From the NCBI GenBank assembly GCA_013368445.1, contig JAACJO010000013.1, positions 248,001 through 312,000 of the forward strand: DNA of 64,000 nt. Direction: 5' to 3'. This DNA is from Leucocoprinus leucothites. Taxonomy: Eukaryota > Basidiomycota > Agaricomycetes > Agaricales > Agaricaceae. The position numbers and the translations under genes are program-made. Shown one piece after another: positions 1 to 15,289 of this stretch (positions are counted from its first letter, which is position 1; each line of letters opens with the position of its first letter). The notes below the pieces were generated by a model. The model had not been told where the DNA came from and did no database searches. It worked only from the letters and a program-made list of their open reading frames with translations.

Positions 1-1
1 T

Positions 2-322
2 GGGATCCCACCTACCGAGCTCGAGAGCCTTCATGCAGCAGCGCTTGGGTGTATGGACAAGGATACAGAACTAGCTCTAGGGTGGATGATCAAGGAATCG
101 GAGTTCAGAAGTCTCAACGACGTCGAGTGTCCGGTGGTTGTCATGCGTCGCAAGAGATTGTACCAGAAGAAGGCGGATCATCAGACTGAGGGCACACCAA
201 TGAAGCGGCTGTTCTCGATCAGTAGGAAATCAAGAGCAAGGTCGTCATCGGGCTCCTCGTTTGGGTCGTTGTCTACAGAAAAACCAGGTATCCCATCTTC
301 AGATTCCACATTGTCTTCATAG
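2..322 (+). CDS. 3' end of an unrecognised protein (partial, runs off the window edge)
   Basis: One reading frame is open from the first bases of the window to a TAG at 320-322, giving about 106 residues of a C-terminus. The first half is of ordinary composition and includes a basic patch (MRRKRLYQKK). The last 50 residues are rich in Ser and Arg (RKSRARSSSGSSFGS) and look like a disordered tail. I do not recognise the family. The start lies outside the window, and I see no splice site that must be used inside this piece. It could also be the last exon of a multi-exon gene, so the upstream limit of this exon is unknown. Confidence 0.5.
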   Translation, partial: GIPPTELESLHAAALGCMDKDTELALGWMIKESEFRSLNDVECPVVVMRRKRLYQKKADHQTEGTPMKRLFSISRKSRARSSSGSSFGSLSTEKPGIPSSDSTLSS

Positions 323-1002
323 TTGTCTTCATCCGTTTTTTTGCCATCTCTACTACTTCCGTCATTTCTCATCTCTTCGTGTCGGATATTTTGTGCTTTG
401 CAACTGTTTCGTTATTGCTTTCTGATATGCTTTGCTCGCATTTTCTATTTATCATGTTTCAGCTCTGCAGGTATCGTTGCACTCTCATCACCTACTCAAT
501 CAATCTATCTTTGGCATTGTCGTTTTCAATGTTCTGTGATCAAGTAAAGTGTGAATTTGAACCTTACTGAGTGCGATACCCTCGACATTCCTCTGCCACA
601 TAGATGACAATATGAAATCACTACCAACTTACTAGTATTCGTCGGTGCATCACTGATATATATAAAAGCCTTTGCCCTTGACTTAGAAATAAATGCCTAT
701 ACCGCCATCGGTTTTCTGATCACTCAACCAAGGAAAATGCACTATAAACAGGCTTACGCAAAATACTTGCCGGAAGATCAAAGAATGTGTAAGTCTGTGT
801 TAGAGGTTCTTCGGGATTTTCTCCTATTTTCACTCTTGGGTGAGAGCTGTGGGGTGTTGAGCCTCAGCGTAAGGGGTGGCTTCGCCACAAGCGCCATCAT
901 TGACCTTGCCCAAATTCAAACTCCGACACTTGGGCGGAAGTTTCCGGGAGAGCACTTGCCGTCACAACCCAGCTTCCAACTTTTCACCTACTCCTCCACA
1001 AA
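323..1002. promoter_or_regulatory. Intergenic region with a TATA box, upstream of the ATP synthase subunit k gene
   Basis: A TATA-like run, atatatataaaag, lies at about 655-667 on the plus strand. It is about 340 bases upstream of the next recognised start codon (1003). An ATG at 737 in a good context (aaggaaaATG) opens a frame that closes at 1004-1006, across the subunit k start. It has no recognisable content and I do not call it a gene. Pyrimidine-rich sequence just before 1003 is typical of a fungal 5' untranslated region. Confidence 0.4.
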
Positions 1003-1423
1003 ATGACATAGTATGTCTTCGAAACGTAGCATTCTCTCAGGGCAAGACTAATTGACACGAAAACTTAGCACCATCCTCGGCCGCGCCGTCAGAAACGAGC
1101 ATCTCGCTCTCGGTGTCCTGCTCACTGCTTTCGGAGGAGGATACTTCGCGTCACGAGGGGGAAGTTCGAGTAGCAGACCTGTTCCTCAGTCAGTGCAACA
1201 GGCGAAAGCTTCGGTTCCAGTTTCAGCAGGTTCCAGGTACGTTTATTCTATTCCTCCAAGGAATGACCTTGCATGTCCTGACTAGTTTTCTCACCCACAG
1301 CGAGGAAGAAGAATTGTACGTATTCATTATTGTTCAGTTCGGAGACGATATTGATTGCTGACTTGAAGAATCGACAGTATTAAGAAATTTGTTGAGGAAG
1401 CCGAGAAGGAGAACAAGCACTAA
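1003..1423 (+). CDS. ATP19: Mitochondrial F1Fo-ATP synthase subunit k (Atp19-like)
   Basis: Four exons read cleanly: 1003-1010, 1069-1236, 1301-1315 and 1378-1423, giving 78 residues. The product opens MTYTILGRAVRNEHLALG, continues with one hydrophobic segment (GVLLTAFGGGYFAS) and RGG, and ends in a highly charged tail (EEEEFIKKFVEEAEKENKH). This order (ILG-K/R-V, one membrane helix, SRGG, acidic EEE-FI-F-EAEKE tail) matches the small Atp19/subunit k family of the ATP synthase membrane sector in the inner mitochondrial membrane, where it is linked to dimer stability. The first exon codes for fewer than three codons, and the third exon is only 15 bases, so automated annotation could easily miss this gene. 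Confidence 0.85.
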
Positions 1424-1693
1424 ATGCTTTGCTAGTACTCGCCCTGCTGATAGGCCACGACCGGTCGACGTGCTACGGCGCCTGCCCTTGTATGAACTAG
1501 ATATCGGGCTGGAATAGACCTATCATATTTTTTTGCCTTCTCATCTGATGGTGTGCTCAAGGTTCCTTCTCGGTGTTCGCCACAATATTTTATTAGGCAA
1601 CTGGGCAAGAACTGGTACATGTGGTTATGCACGAATCATTTCTTTCTCGCAGGTCTTCGCTATGCTATTGCTATAGACTATGGACCCTAGAGT

Positions 1694-3966
1694 CTACCTC
1701 CACGCTGCTTTAACAAGGTCTGCAGCTCGCTCCGCAATGAGATAAACAGGCGTTTGAGTGTGAGCGCAAGGTATGTATGGCTGTTTTTCCAGCTTATCAA
1801 CACGTTCTCACTGCATGGGCTTTATTTCAGGTAAACTCACCATAATCGATGCATCAACGATTCTTAGTCCCGACACTTTCTTCACCAGTAAATCGGGATC
1901 AACCACACCCCAGTTCGCATGTTTAGGAGACATGGACGTAGTACCGACCGGGTGCCACGCCGATCCTGCTCCATTTCGGATAACAGCGTCCATTTCGTCG
2001 TCGGACGTGATGTTCGCTAGTGGGCCAAGGATGCCTGTGGTGATGTTTTTCATGATGGGTGCCTCAGCAAAACGCATTGCAGCCTTGATCCCTTCGCGGA
2101 CGACTAGAACGTCGAACTCAGAGTCAAAGAAGTTGGGATCAATTAACGGATCATCGAAAGGGTTGTTGGACTGCAATGTCAAGGAGCCACCTAATAAATA
2201 ACGTTAGTTGCTGAGCCATTCCTTGACATGCGCTGAGCTCACGCGAAGCGGGGCTGATCATGCTTAAACCCGTGCTATACGAACTACCAATTGCCTTTTC
2301 AAGGGTTAGCTTCCGAGATGCGAAGGATGAGAGGATGGAGGCACTCACACCCAGCACCATCTCAATATGCGCGGCGTTTGGCCCCGAGGATGTATCCTCG
2401 TATTGGTTGAAGACGGGGGAGTTATCTGGTACGCGGACCCAGCCAATATGATCAACCGGAACCAAAGCAACGTAAGGTCCTGTCCTGTTCTTCTGCCATA
2501 GCTCTAACGCCTGGGCTTGTAGTGCAGGATCGAAGAATAGGCTCTCGTGCACGGCGCTTCAGTAATTGTACCATACAAGAACCCTAATTAGGTCACTCAC
2601 TTGGCCCAAGGTCCTCCATCAATCGCGTCAGGTTTCAATCCGAACGAAACACCGAATATGGTGTGGTCTGTCAAATTCCGGCCAACACTCGGGTTATGCA
2701 AGACGACCGGAATGTCCAGAGCCTTCAGATCTTCTTGATCTCCAATTCCAGAATTCAGTAGGATCTGCGGGGAACCGATTGCTCCTGCAGCCAAAATGAC
2801 TTCCTTGGACGCCGTCAGCAGGACCCTGTCTGCCGAATCTGGAGACCCGATTTCCACAGTTCGAATTTCCAACCCTCTGGTTCCTTTTGTCGGTAGAACA
2901 CGCGTAACGCGAGTATCAGTCACTATATGCAGATTCTTCCGCGCCCTGACGTGTGGGGTGAGGTAGGACGTTGCTGCAGTACTACGCGTTCCGTCGTGAC
3001 CGATTGTAGCTTGGAGCCAGCCTGGAATCGCACGTTTTCAGCCACACGATTATCATCCTCACTACCGGAAGACCACTGACCCACACCGAGAGGGTGACCA
3101 GAGTTCCAGTCGAGGTTGTAACGGAACTCGCCACCCAGTTCTTCGGTGACACCCATTGTAACGACATCGACATTTGGATGAGGAAAGCCTGGGATGCTGA
3201 CCGGTACTGCTCCAGTTGCGCTGTGGACAGCTGGGTTGATCATGCCGGCGATGCTATGGTTATCTGCCGGCAATTCAAACTTCTCTTGCTATATATGTGA
3301 AGGGATGAGCCTCATGCCTCCCCTTCATAAGAGCACCCTTACCTTGTCAAGGTACGGTTGGAGTTTATGCCAACTCCACCCAGGATCACCTGTGACCTTT
3401 GCCCAACGGTCATAGTCTGAGGCAGCACCTCTAGTGTATACCATTCCATCTTCGACAAAGGTGAGTCCCCTTTCACTTTTCGCTTCCAAATCGATTTTGC
3501 TTACTGATTGCGCTACTCCCACCTAGCAAATGCCCGCGTGGATAATCAACGGGGCGGTTATTCAAACCTTTGATTGGGACTGTAGTGTAGTTCCAGTCGT
3601 AGCGGGAATGTGGCAGCCTAGCTTGTAGACCGGGGATGATCGATTCCATAACTCCTTCATTGCTACGCATTCAAGTTTCAAGGGCGGTTCAACGACTTAG
3701 TAGCTTAAATTGTACGTACTTTGGTCCTGCTTCAATGACTAAAACGTTGAACTTCGGGTTTTCGGTTAGCCTGCCTGCAAGGACAGATCCAGCAGTACCT
3801 CCTGAACGGAACGAATGTGTGAGGAAGGAATTAGAATTTGCGCCTGGTACGTACCTCCAACAATAATGAAATCCCATTTGCTCTTTGGAACATCACTGAT
3901 TGAGTTCCAGGTCGCCGCCAATCCGAGAGAGGCGAGCCCAAGCACGACTGTAAAACCTAGAGGCAT
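1694..3966 (-). CDS. GMC oxidoreductase 1 (aryl-alcohol-oxidase-like), about ten exons
   Basis: FAD-dependent glucose-methanol-choline oxidoreductase, probably secreted and oxidising an alcohol while making hydrogen peroxide. The start at 3966 begins a hydrophobic signal-like segment ([17 protein letters not shown]), followed by the FAD-binding fold WDFIIVGG split by an intron from [13 protein letters not shown]. Later landmarks are [35 protein letters not shown] and the second GMC signature [16 protein letters not shown]. The two active-site histidines sit in [11 protein letters not shown] and in PYIPCAHTQ, followed by the closing [13 protein letters not shown]. The two-His pair fits aryl-alcohol oxidases rather than the His/Asn pair of many other GMC enzymes. 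All exons join in frame by my reading, so the gene appears intact. Its closest relative here is the GMC gene at 46.0 kb. The substrate is not known. Confidence 0.85.
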
Positions 3967-4002
3967 CTTGGGAATTGGCTTCCTCAGTTGCTCCTATGTT
4001 GA

Positions 4003-4010
4003 TTTTATAT
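4003..4010 (-). promoter_or_regulatory. TATA box of GMC oxidoreductase 1
   Basis: On the minus strand the sequence reads ATATAAAA, ending 37 bases upstream of the ATG at 3966. The same element lies at a closely similar distance in all five GMC genes of the window. Confidence 0.5.
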
Positions 4011-4768
4011 TTCAATACCTTTCCCCAACAAGTAACTCTTGGCTCGACCCTTATTCCGAGTGTTTCAAACGATTGAATGAGGATAAAATATGTGTGAAGA
4101 GAACATGATCAGATTTGGATAAGGCGGGCGTAGGATTATTGTCGTTGTTTGCGCGGACGAGGACGATGGTGATGGTGTTGGTGATTGGTATTTTGCTCTA
4201 TGTTTGGTGTTCAGACGGATCAAAACCGGGCCACCCCAGAAGCACTCAGAAAGCCACGCGAGCTTGTGATCGAGTTCTCCGGCGTCATCTGCCATTCACC
4301 GGGACACTGCAAGCTGCCACGAGGAGCTGGGAGAACTATCATTACGAGAAGCTTCTCGGCGTTACGTGTCTGACCAAACGGCACGCCACACGTGGACGAG
4401 GAATAGTGAGAACAAAGAAACGAAGGACGGAGTTACCGAAGGAATCACAACACACCCTTTCCCCTCATGTGAGGATATGTTCTGTTCATCGCGTGGCCAA
4501 GTGACTTGCGAGCGCGGATTGCTGATCTCGAAGGTCGATCACTCAAATTTAGTACCAAGTACAAACTACCTCCGGGGAACTTGCTGATGACACCGGGGAT
4601 GATCCTGTAATGTTGACCTCAAATCTTGGAGATGGTGAGGTGATCATCTCGGGTTAATCATCACTGGTACATAATACAAGGCGCTAGGAGCCCACGGCCC
4701 ACATAAAAAGCTTCATTTCGTATCTATCGTTCAATTATTTCCTCCACGCACGCAATTTCTCCGTAAAA
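4011..4768. other. Intergenic region between GMC genes 1 and 2
   Basis: This holds the upstream region of GMC gene 1 and the 3' flank of GMC gene 2. Frames of up to about 130 codons occur, but they lack an ATG start or recognisable motifs. I see no further gene here. Confidence 0.4.
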
Positions 4769-7053
4769 TCAGTTCCAAGCCTCTTTGATCAAGTCCGCAG
4801 CACGCTCTGCAATAATGTAAACCGGTGTTTGGGTGTGGGCCGCAGGCACGTATGGCTATTGTAAATTTTAGTAAACATCTAGTGACCAATTCGACCAATG
4901 CTTACCATGACGGACGCATCGACGATCCTCAGTCCAGACACGCCCTTTACCAATAGGTCGGGATCAACAACCCCCCAAGATGCGTTCCTGGGTGACATCG
5001 CTGCAGTGGACACCGCATGCAAAGCACAGCCGGTTATATTTCGAAGGACAGCCTCTATATCTTTGTCCGTCATTGACTCGGAGAAGGGTGCCTGGATGTT
5101 CGTGATAACGTTTTTCCACACGGATGCCTTCACGAATTTCATTGCAGACTTGACGGCCTCGCGAGCTGTGAAGAGATCGAAATCGGAGCCGAAAATATTC
5201 AGGTCGATTAGTGGATCATCGAAAGGATCGTTAGATCGAATCCTAAGCGAACCCCCTGCGTTCTCTCGTTAGCTCAGCCATTTCTGTGAGATTCAATTTT
5301 CTACTGACGTGATGCGGGGCTCACGATGTTGACACCAACATCATAAATGCCGACCGTGGCCTGCACAGATGCACTGTTAACATTCTAAAACATTTTGAAC
5401 GAACCGGAAGATGAAAGAGGCTCGCACCCCTAGGACCATCTCAATATGTGGAGAGTTAGGACCTGAAGCAGGATCTGAAAACGATTGGAAGAGCGGCGAG
5501 TTGTCCGGTAGTCTGCTCCAAGCAACATGGTCGCTTCCAATGAGGGCGACATAGGGTCCTGTTCTGTTGGTCTCCCAGAGATCTAAGGCCTGAGCCTGTA
5601 ATACAGGATCGATACTCAAGCTTTTGCTGTCAATTCAACAGATAGTAGCAGATCGAGAAGGACGCTCACTTTGCCCAAGGACCTACATCGATCGAACCTG
5701 GTACTAAGCCGAAACTAGTTCCGAAGAAAGGATGATCAGAGAGGTTTTTTCCCACGCTCGGATTGTGCAATAAGACCGGTATGCCAAGGGCCTTCAAGTC
5801 CGACTGATCTCCGATTCCAGAATGCAGAAGGATGTGTGGTGTGAGAATGGATCCAGAGCATAGAATCACTTCCTTCGTCGCGGTCAATACGAGAGTATTT
5901 TCCTTGTTCTGGGATCCTATTTCAACTGAACGGATATTCAGACCACGGCTCGAATTTGTCTTCGTCTCGAGAAGGCGAGTAACTCGGGTATCTGTTACAA
6001 TATGGAGATTCCGCCGAGCCCTTGTCTCCGTGTCAAGATAAGATGTCGCCGCGCTGCTACGGGTACCGTCATGACCGATGGTAGATTGGAGCCACCCTAA
6101 ATAAGATTAAAGAGTCAATAAGTTGCCTAATACTGAAGGATCTAATCCCACCTATACCAAGGGGAGAGCCGGAATTCATGTCCAAATTGAACCGAAAGTC
6201 ACCTCCAAGCTCCTTTGCTGCTCGCAAGGTCGCGGTATCCACGGGAGGGTGCAAAAGTCCTGGGAGCGTAACTCCTACACGCCCATTAAAGCCGTGAACA
6301 CTTGGGTCAAATTGATTTGAGGTATCGTGGTTATCAGTTGGCTCCTCAAATCGTTCGCTCTAAAAGAAGGTTCTCAATCAGGGCTGTTGGCAATGCTGAA
6401 CCAAGTACTTGAAATGACATGCCTTCTTAATATATGGTTGGAGCCGGTCCCAGCTCCATCCAGGATCGCCTGTTACCTTTGCGAACCGATCAAAGTCAGA
6501 AGAGGAACCCCTGGTGTAGAACATCGCATCTGCAAACTGTAGTTAGTATGTGACCTAGGCGACAGCCGGTTTTACGTACTGACAGAACTGCTGCCACCGA
6601 GCATGTGGCCTCTCTGGTAGTTGAAGGAGCGTCCGTTCAGGCCTCTTTGCGGAGCAGTTGTAAAATTCCAATCAACTCGAGAGCGTGCAGTTCCAAATTC
6701 AAGACCCGGAACAATCGAGTCCATGACGCCTTCGTTCCTTCAATGGTGTTCAACAACCAATAAAAACATAAGGCACCGCTACTTAAACCCACGTTGGACC
6801 GGCTTCTATCACCAGGACGTTAAATTCCGAGTTCTCCGAAAGCCGATTGGCGAGAACGGAGCCGGCCGTGCCACCTATGAGTGTTAAAGTAAATTCATTA
6901 GTAGCCAAACACAACCGAATCGATCGAGACTACGATACCTCCGACAATGATGAAATCCCAATTGAGTTGTGGTATTTCTTTAATATTCCCATAGGTTAGA
7001 CATGAAGCAATACTAGACAGCGATATGACAAGCACGAGCGATATTAACAACAT
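4769..7053 (-). CDS. GMC oxidoreductase 2 (aryl-alcohol-oxidase-like) with altered active-site segment
   Basis: Same architecture and intron pattern as its neighbour. A hydrophobic N-terminus ([18 protein letters not shown]) precedes NWDFIIVGG, an intron, and [17 protein letters not shown]. Then come [46 protein letters not shown] and [18 protein letters not shown]. The C-terminus is [19 protein letters not shown] ending in KEAWN. The first catalytic His is present, but its segment reads [12 protein letters not shown] where the other four genes read LHP-GT-SMSP. Pro and Gly next to the histidine are therefore replaced by Ala and Ser, which may change substrate or activity. All exons join in frame, so I call it an intact, divergent paralogue. 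Stop codon at 4769-4771; start ATG at 7053 is supported by the signal-like sequence. Confidence 0.83.
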
Positions 7054-7102
7054 AGCTTGGATCTTCGAGGGTCTTACTGCAGAGGATACATATTTTAACG
7101 TC

Positions 7103-7108
7103 TTTATA
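7103..7108 (-). promoter_or_regulatory. TATA box of GMC oxidoreductase 2
   Basis: TATAAA on the minus strand, 50 bases upstream of the ATG at 7053. It matches the position of TATA elements in the other GMC genes. Confidence 0.45.
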
Positions 7109-8135
7109 TCTCATCCTTCAAGCAGGCGATTCGAAGCTTTCCTACGAACGTGAGTGTAGACGCTCTGAAGAATAATCGACCATATGGTTGTGTGGGTAAC
7201 TGAAAGGTATACATTCAGGAATGTGGTTGGATATGGATTTGGTGTTTCCGACCAATAATTTGCACGATACCTAAGGAGTAATTGAAGTATGCGTGTGGCA
7301 GGAAGGACAGAATAACCGGTTGATTTTATAGTAAGTTTTGACTGAAGAAAGACCGTGAGAGCTCACTGGACATGTGGGAAATAGTCAGATCAGGCCAGAG
7401 AGGTTGAATTTGTGAGACAATGTGCCCCGAATGGTCAACCATAATTAATTGGCTTCGGTTTGGTGGAGGGAATTCTCGATCGCTAGGAGAGTATCGAATA
7501 CTCATGCTGCAGATATAGCCACATAAATGAGGAACCGGAACAGTGGAGAGGGAAGCCGAGGCAACATAATTAAACACCCGAGTCGCCCTTGCCCTGGACA
7601 AAATCGACTGCAGTACCCTATAATAGCACATTAAACAAAGGGAAGGAGGGGGGGGGGGGGAGTCGACCAGCGTGCAGTTACTGTGGACATCGCGGTTTCT
7701 GTAGCTATTCACTGAGGAACATTGGCACCAATGAGGACCTCTGCGGTTTGGTGAATGCCAAGCAAAGTCGCGCACATGGAAAAGAACGGAAGTCCGAGGA
7801 CCACGAAGATGTTCCACATCTATTTGCTCATGAATTGGAGTGTTCTTGAGGGGTTGAACAGAAACACCGGATGTTCGCAGACGATTCGGTGGTCCATATG
7901 TTTCTCGGACACCCGCCCACGGAGGTTCTTTATAATAAGACTAAGCGTTAGATGTTCGTGGGCAAGGTGCGCTACAGAAGAAGGTCGAATATTGCCAAGA
8001 TGGCTTTCCCATGGCCACTACCAAGGGGAGTGTTGGTAATACGAGAGCACCATCAGACCTCACCTAATTTCACTTATACCACTCGCAATGTTCCGAGCTC
8101 CTTCTGTTCCTTTTAGGAACAAGGTATCCCTTATG
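7109..8135. other. Intergenic region between GMC genes 2 and 3, with a 13-base G run
   Basis: No convincing gene. A minus-strand frame of about 160 codons (7326-7817) opens without an ATG and has no recognisable motif. A homopolymer of 13 G residues lies at 7648-7660. The region lies just outside the duplicated 3-kb unit that begins near 8136. Confidence 0.4.
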
Positions 8136-8332
8136 ATCACTTCTATCTTACTCTCAACAATCAGCACTGAAAGATTGACGTCACTATGTGCCTGATATCA
8201 AAGAGCCTCCAGGAGAATCTCTGTAGGATGAATATTTCGAGCGCAAATTTAATTCAAGTAAAGGACAAAACTGATCGTGTTCAAAGGGCGTATGTATGTA
8301 AAGTTCAAAACCATCATGGGAGCTACGGAGTC

Positions 8333-10614
<2,282 letters not shown>

Positions 10615-10658
10615 CTCACAAGCACGGAAAGAAGCTTTGTGACTATACACCCTTAATG

Positions 10659-10666
10659 CTTTTATA
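10659..10666 (-). promoter_or_regulatory. TATA box of GMC oxidoreductase 3
   Basis: TATAAAAG on the minus strand, 45-52 bases upstream of the ATG at 10614. It is conserved in the duplicate copy at 13686. Confidence 0.5.
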
Positions 10667-11103
10667 TCAGTGTGAAGATCATGCCATAACGCCTGTTTAC
10701 GAGACGTTGACCACGCAACACCAGAAGCTATGGATAGAGCGATTGTTCGGCTTGATTAGATCGAAGCATTGCCTCAGGCACATGTCATTGACTGTTTATG
10801 GAAAGGTGATTAATTTCGTGGGGGTCGGTATGAATAGGATATGTGTATGAACACAGAACGAAGTCATTCGAGGATGGCGACAAAAGTTCATGAATAAAAG
10901 TACTCAACAGTACAGTAAGGCAGGTTAAAGCTCACCGCAGAGGGCGATGATGGCGGGCTTCTCACAATGGCATATACTCAGGGTCGCAATTAGCCACATG
11001 ACACAGGGCCCAGATGCCGGACTCTTGGTGCATTGGCGCAGAACAGAACAATCGAGGAGCGAAATATTGTATAACTCAATCAACTGTGTACTCATATACG
11101 GCT

Positions 11104-11167
11104 TAGCTATCTTCTCTCTTCTGAACGAGTAATCGAGGCTCCCGCCCAACATGAGATGGAGCTGAGA
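11104..11167 (-). pseudogene. Fossil of the methyltransferase 3' end at the duplication junction
   Basis: Read on the minus strand, this stretch matches the last ~20 codons of the intact methyltransferase gene whose stop is at 14132. CTCAGCTCCA, followed by C-CATG-TGGGCGGGAGC and then ATTACTCGTT-GAAGAGA-AAGAT, occurs in both. The fossil carries small insertions (gcct instead of a direct join), so the frame is lost, and nothing of the rest of the gene is present. It was carried along when the 3-kb unit was duplicated and marks the upstream end of copy A. Confidence 0.7.
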
Positions 11168-11378
11168 CAACTGATTACTTCTATCCTTATCCAACAATCA
11201 ACGCTCCGAGGTTTACGTCACTATGTGCCTGGTATCAGAGCCTTCAGGAGAATCTCTGTTAGATGAATATTTCGAGCACGGCTTTAATTCAAGTAAAGGA
11301 CAAATCTGATCATGTCCAAAGGCTGTATGTATGTAGCAAAGTCCAAGCCGTCACTGGGGGATCTACGGAGTCCCATGT

Positions 11379-13644
<2,266 letters not shown>

Positions 13645-13685
13645 TTCAAAAGTGCGGGAAAGAAGCTTCGTGACCATGGAACATA

Positions 13686-13693
13686 CTTTTATA
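13686..13693 (-). promoter_or_regulatory. TATA box of GMC oxidoreductase 4
   Basis: TATAAAAG on the minus strand, 42-49 bases upstream of the ATG at 13644. It is the duplicate of the element at 10659. Confidence 0.5.
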
Positions 13694-14131
13694 TCATTAT
13701 TTGGAAGATATCACAAGTACTGTTTAAGCGACGTTGGCCGTGCAGCACGAGAAGCCATAGATAGAATGCTTGGCCCGATTAGATCGAAACATTGCCTGAA
13801 GAGTGGATACACATGCCATTGATTGTTTAAGGAAAGGTGATTAATTTCGTTGGAGTCGGTATGCAGAGTATGTGTGCTTAAATACAAAAACGAAGTCTGT
13901 CCCAGGATGACGACGACTGTTCATAAATAGGACGAGTTCAGTCAAGAGGGCCAAGGCACAGCGCAAGGCGAGGATTCCGGAATTCTCACAGTAGCGTACT
14001 CAGGGTCAACGCCGGCTGCGTGGCATACGTCATAGATGCCGCACTCTAAAGCACTTGGTGCATTGACGCAAAACAAAACAATTGAGTTGTGGAATATTGG
14101 TACAGTTACGTGACTCTATCATTTATACGAT

Positions 14132-15093
14132 TCAGTTATCTTTTCTCTTCCAAACGAGTAATCGCTCCCGCCCAGCATGGGTTGGAGCTGAGGCAGTCGG
14201 GTCCCGATCAACGATTTTCTCGAAAGAAGCCGAAAGAGGCTCGTTATAATGTTCCGGGCGAACATAGAAAGGAGGGCCAAGGTCTGTGTGAGGGTCAATA
14301 GGGAAGACCAACGTTATTAGATAACCACCCGGAGCAATCAACTCCGCCATCTTCTTTCCCCACTCATTACGGCGTGAGGGTGGGATAGCAACAAAGAACC
14401 TGCAGTAGAAATGAGTAAGCCACGTCCAGGTGATTCGATTACTATCCAAAACCCGATATCGGGAGAAAAGGTCGTCAGGGATGGCGAAAGAGGTTCCATA
14501 TCCTCACGTATAGTCATAAACGAGTTTAACAGGCTCGTCAGCCTCATACTTGAAGAAATCCGCGAACACAAAATGTGCGCTTCCCTTCTGCAGAGGGTTG
14601 TTTGTGACCAAGCTGTAATGCGATGGTTATGAAGAATTGATTAGAAGCGAGAATCATCGCCGACGTACGCAGTTGCCTTGTCCACTGCGGTTTGAGACAT
14701 ATCCAAGCCGGTGACATCTAAACCGAGTGTGGATGCCAAGTACACAACGTCATAACCCTGTTTTGAAGAGTTAGCTAAATGCTAAATCGCGCTGAAGACA
14801 ACGCACAGAACCGCATCCCGGAACTAGCGCCAATCCGGCCCTGGGCCAGTCTATGCTATCATTTCCACCTTCTATAACTTCTTTAAGAGGCGGTTGCACA
14901 TCCCCCGCATCCCAGGGTGTTACTCCGGCTTTCCTAGCCCAATATTTAGAGTTGCAACGATCGCCAACAATTTATACAATGCTCACCAGGCGGTGTCCCA
15001 AGAGCCCGGAACGTCTGGGTTAACTAGTTTCCTCATTGCTTTCACGGCCTCTGACTGGGCCGCAGGAATGCCAGCTTCAAATTGGTCAAGCAT
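14132..15093 (-). CDS. SAM-dependent methyltransferase of the thiopurine/thiol/halide (TPMT-HOL) family
   Basis: Spliced on the minus strand, the protein reads LVNPDVPGSWDTAW, intron, KAGVTPWDAGDVQPPL, then the SAM-binding motif ALVPGCGS, intron, GYDVVYLASTLGLDVTGLD. It continues with the second half of the fold (KGSAHFVFADFFKYEADE) and the family signature IPPSRRNEWGKKMAELIAPG with LITLVFPIDPHTDLGPPF. It ends WKRKDN at the stop 14132. The combination WD-G-T-PWD, PGCG-GYD and GGPPF-like motifs is typical of the TPMT superfamily, whose plant and fungal members methylate thiols, bisulfide or halide ions. The start is uncertain: I use ATG 15093, but ATG 15165 in the same frame is possible. The last codons lie inside the duplicated unit shared with the GMC genes. 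About 200 bases separate it from the divergent ribosome recycling factor gene. Confidence 0.75.
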
Positions 15094-15289
15094 TTTGCAG
15101 CAGGAAGTTACAAGATGGCGGGATACAGACGCTGTTGACTCGAATATCGTGACCCGTGGGTGCATGATTTGCTTGGTTTTGATTGGCAACAGCTTCTGCT
15201 CGAGGACCGGCAATCAAATTTCTGAGAATTCCTACATACGTTGACACAAGCTTTGCCCGGTTTTCCTTCATATCTGGTTTTCACTTACC
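15094..15289. promoter_or_regulatory. Shared promoter region of two divergent genes
   Basis: Fewer than 200 bases lie between the start codons of the methyltransferase (minus) and the mitochondrial ribosome recycling factor gene (plus). Both promoters must lie here or overlap the neighbouring 5' ends. I see no clear TATA box. Confidence 0.4.

Noticed and set aside
737..1006. 89-codon plus-strand frame starting with a good ATG context after a TATA box
   Set aside because: It overlaps the start of the subunit k gene, has no recognisable content, and contains a likely donor site (gtaagt) after 18 codons. It is more likely upstream non-coding DNA.
1773..2201. 142-codon frame antisense to GMC oxidoreductase 1
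   Set aside because: It mirrors the conserved C-terminal exon of the GMC gene. The same antisense frames appear over GMC 2-5, as expected from codon bias.
4115..4504. 129-codon plus-strand frame between GMC genes 1 and 2
   Set aside because: It opens at a TTG, has no motif, and sits in the upstream region of GMC 1.
7326..7817. 163-codon minus-strand frame with a Pro run
   Set aside because: There is no ATG at its start, and the Pro run is only the translation of the 13-G homopolymer. No homology pattern was recognised.
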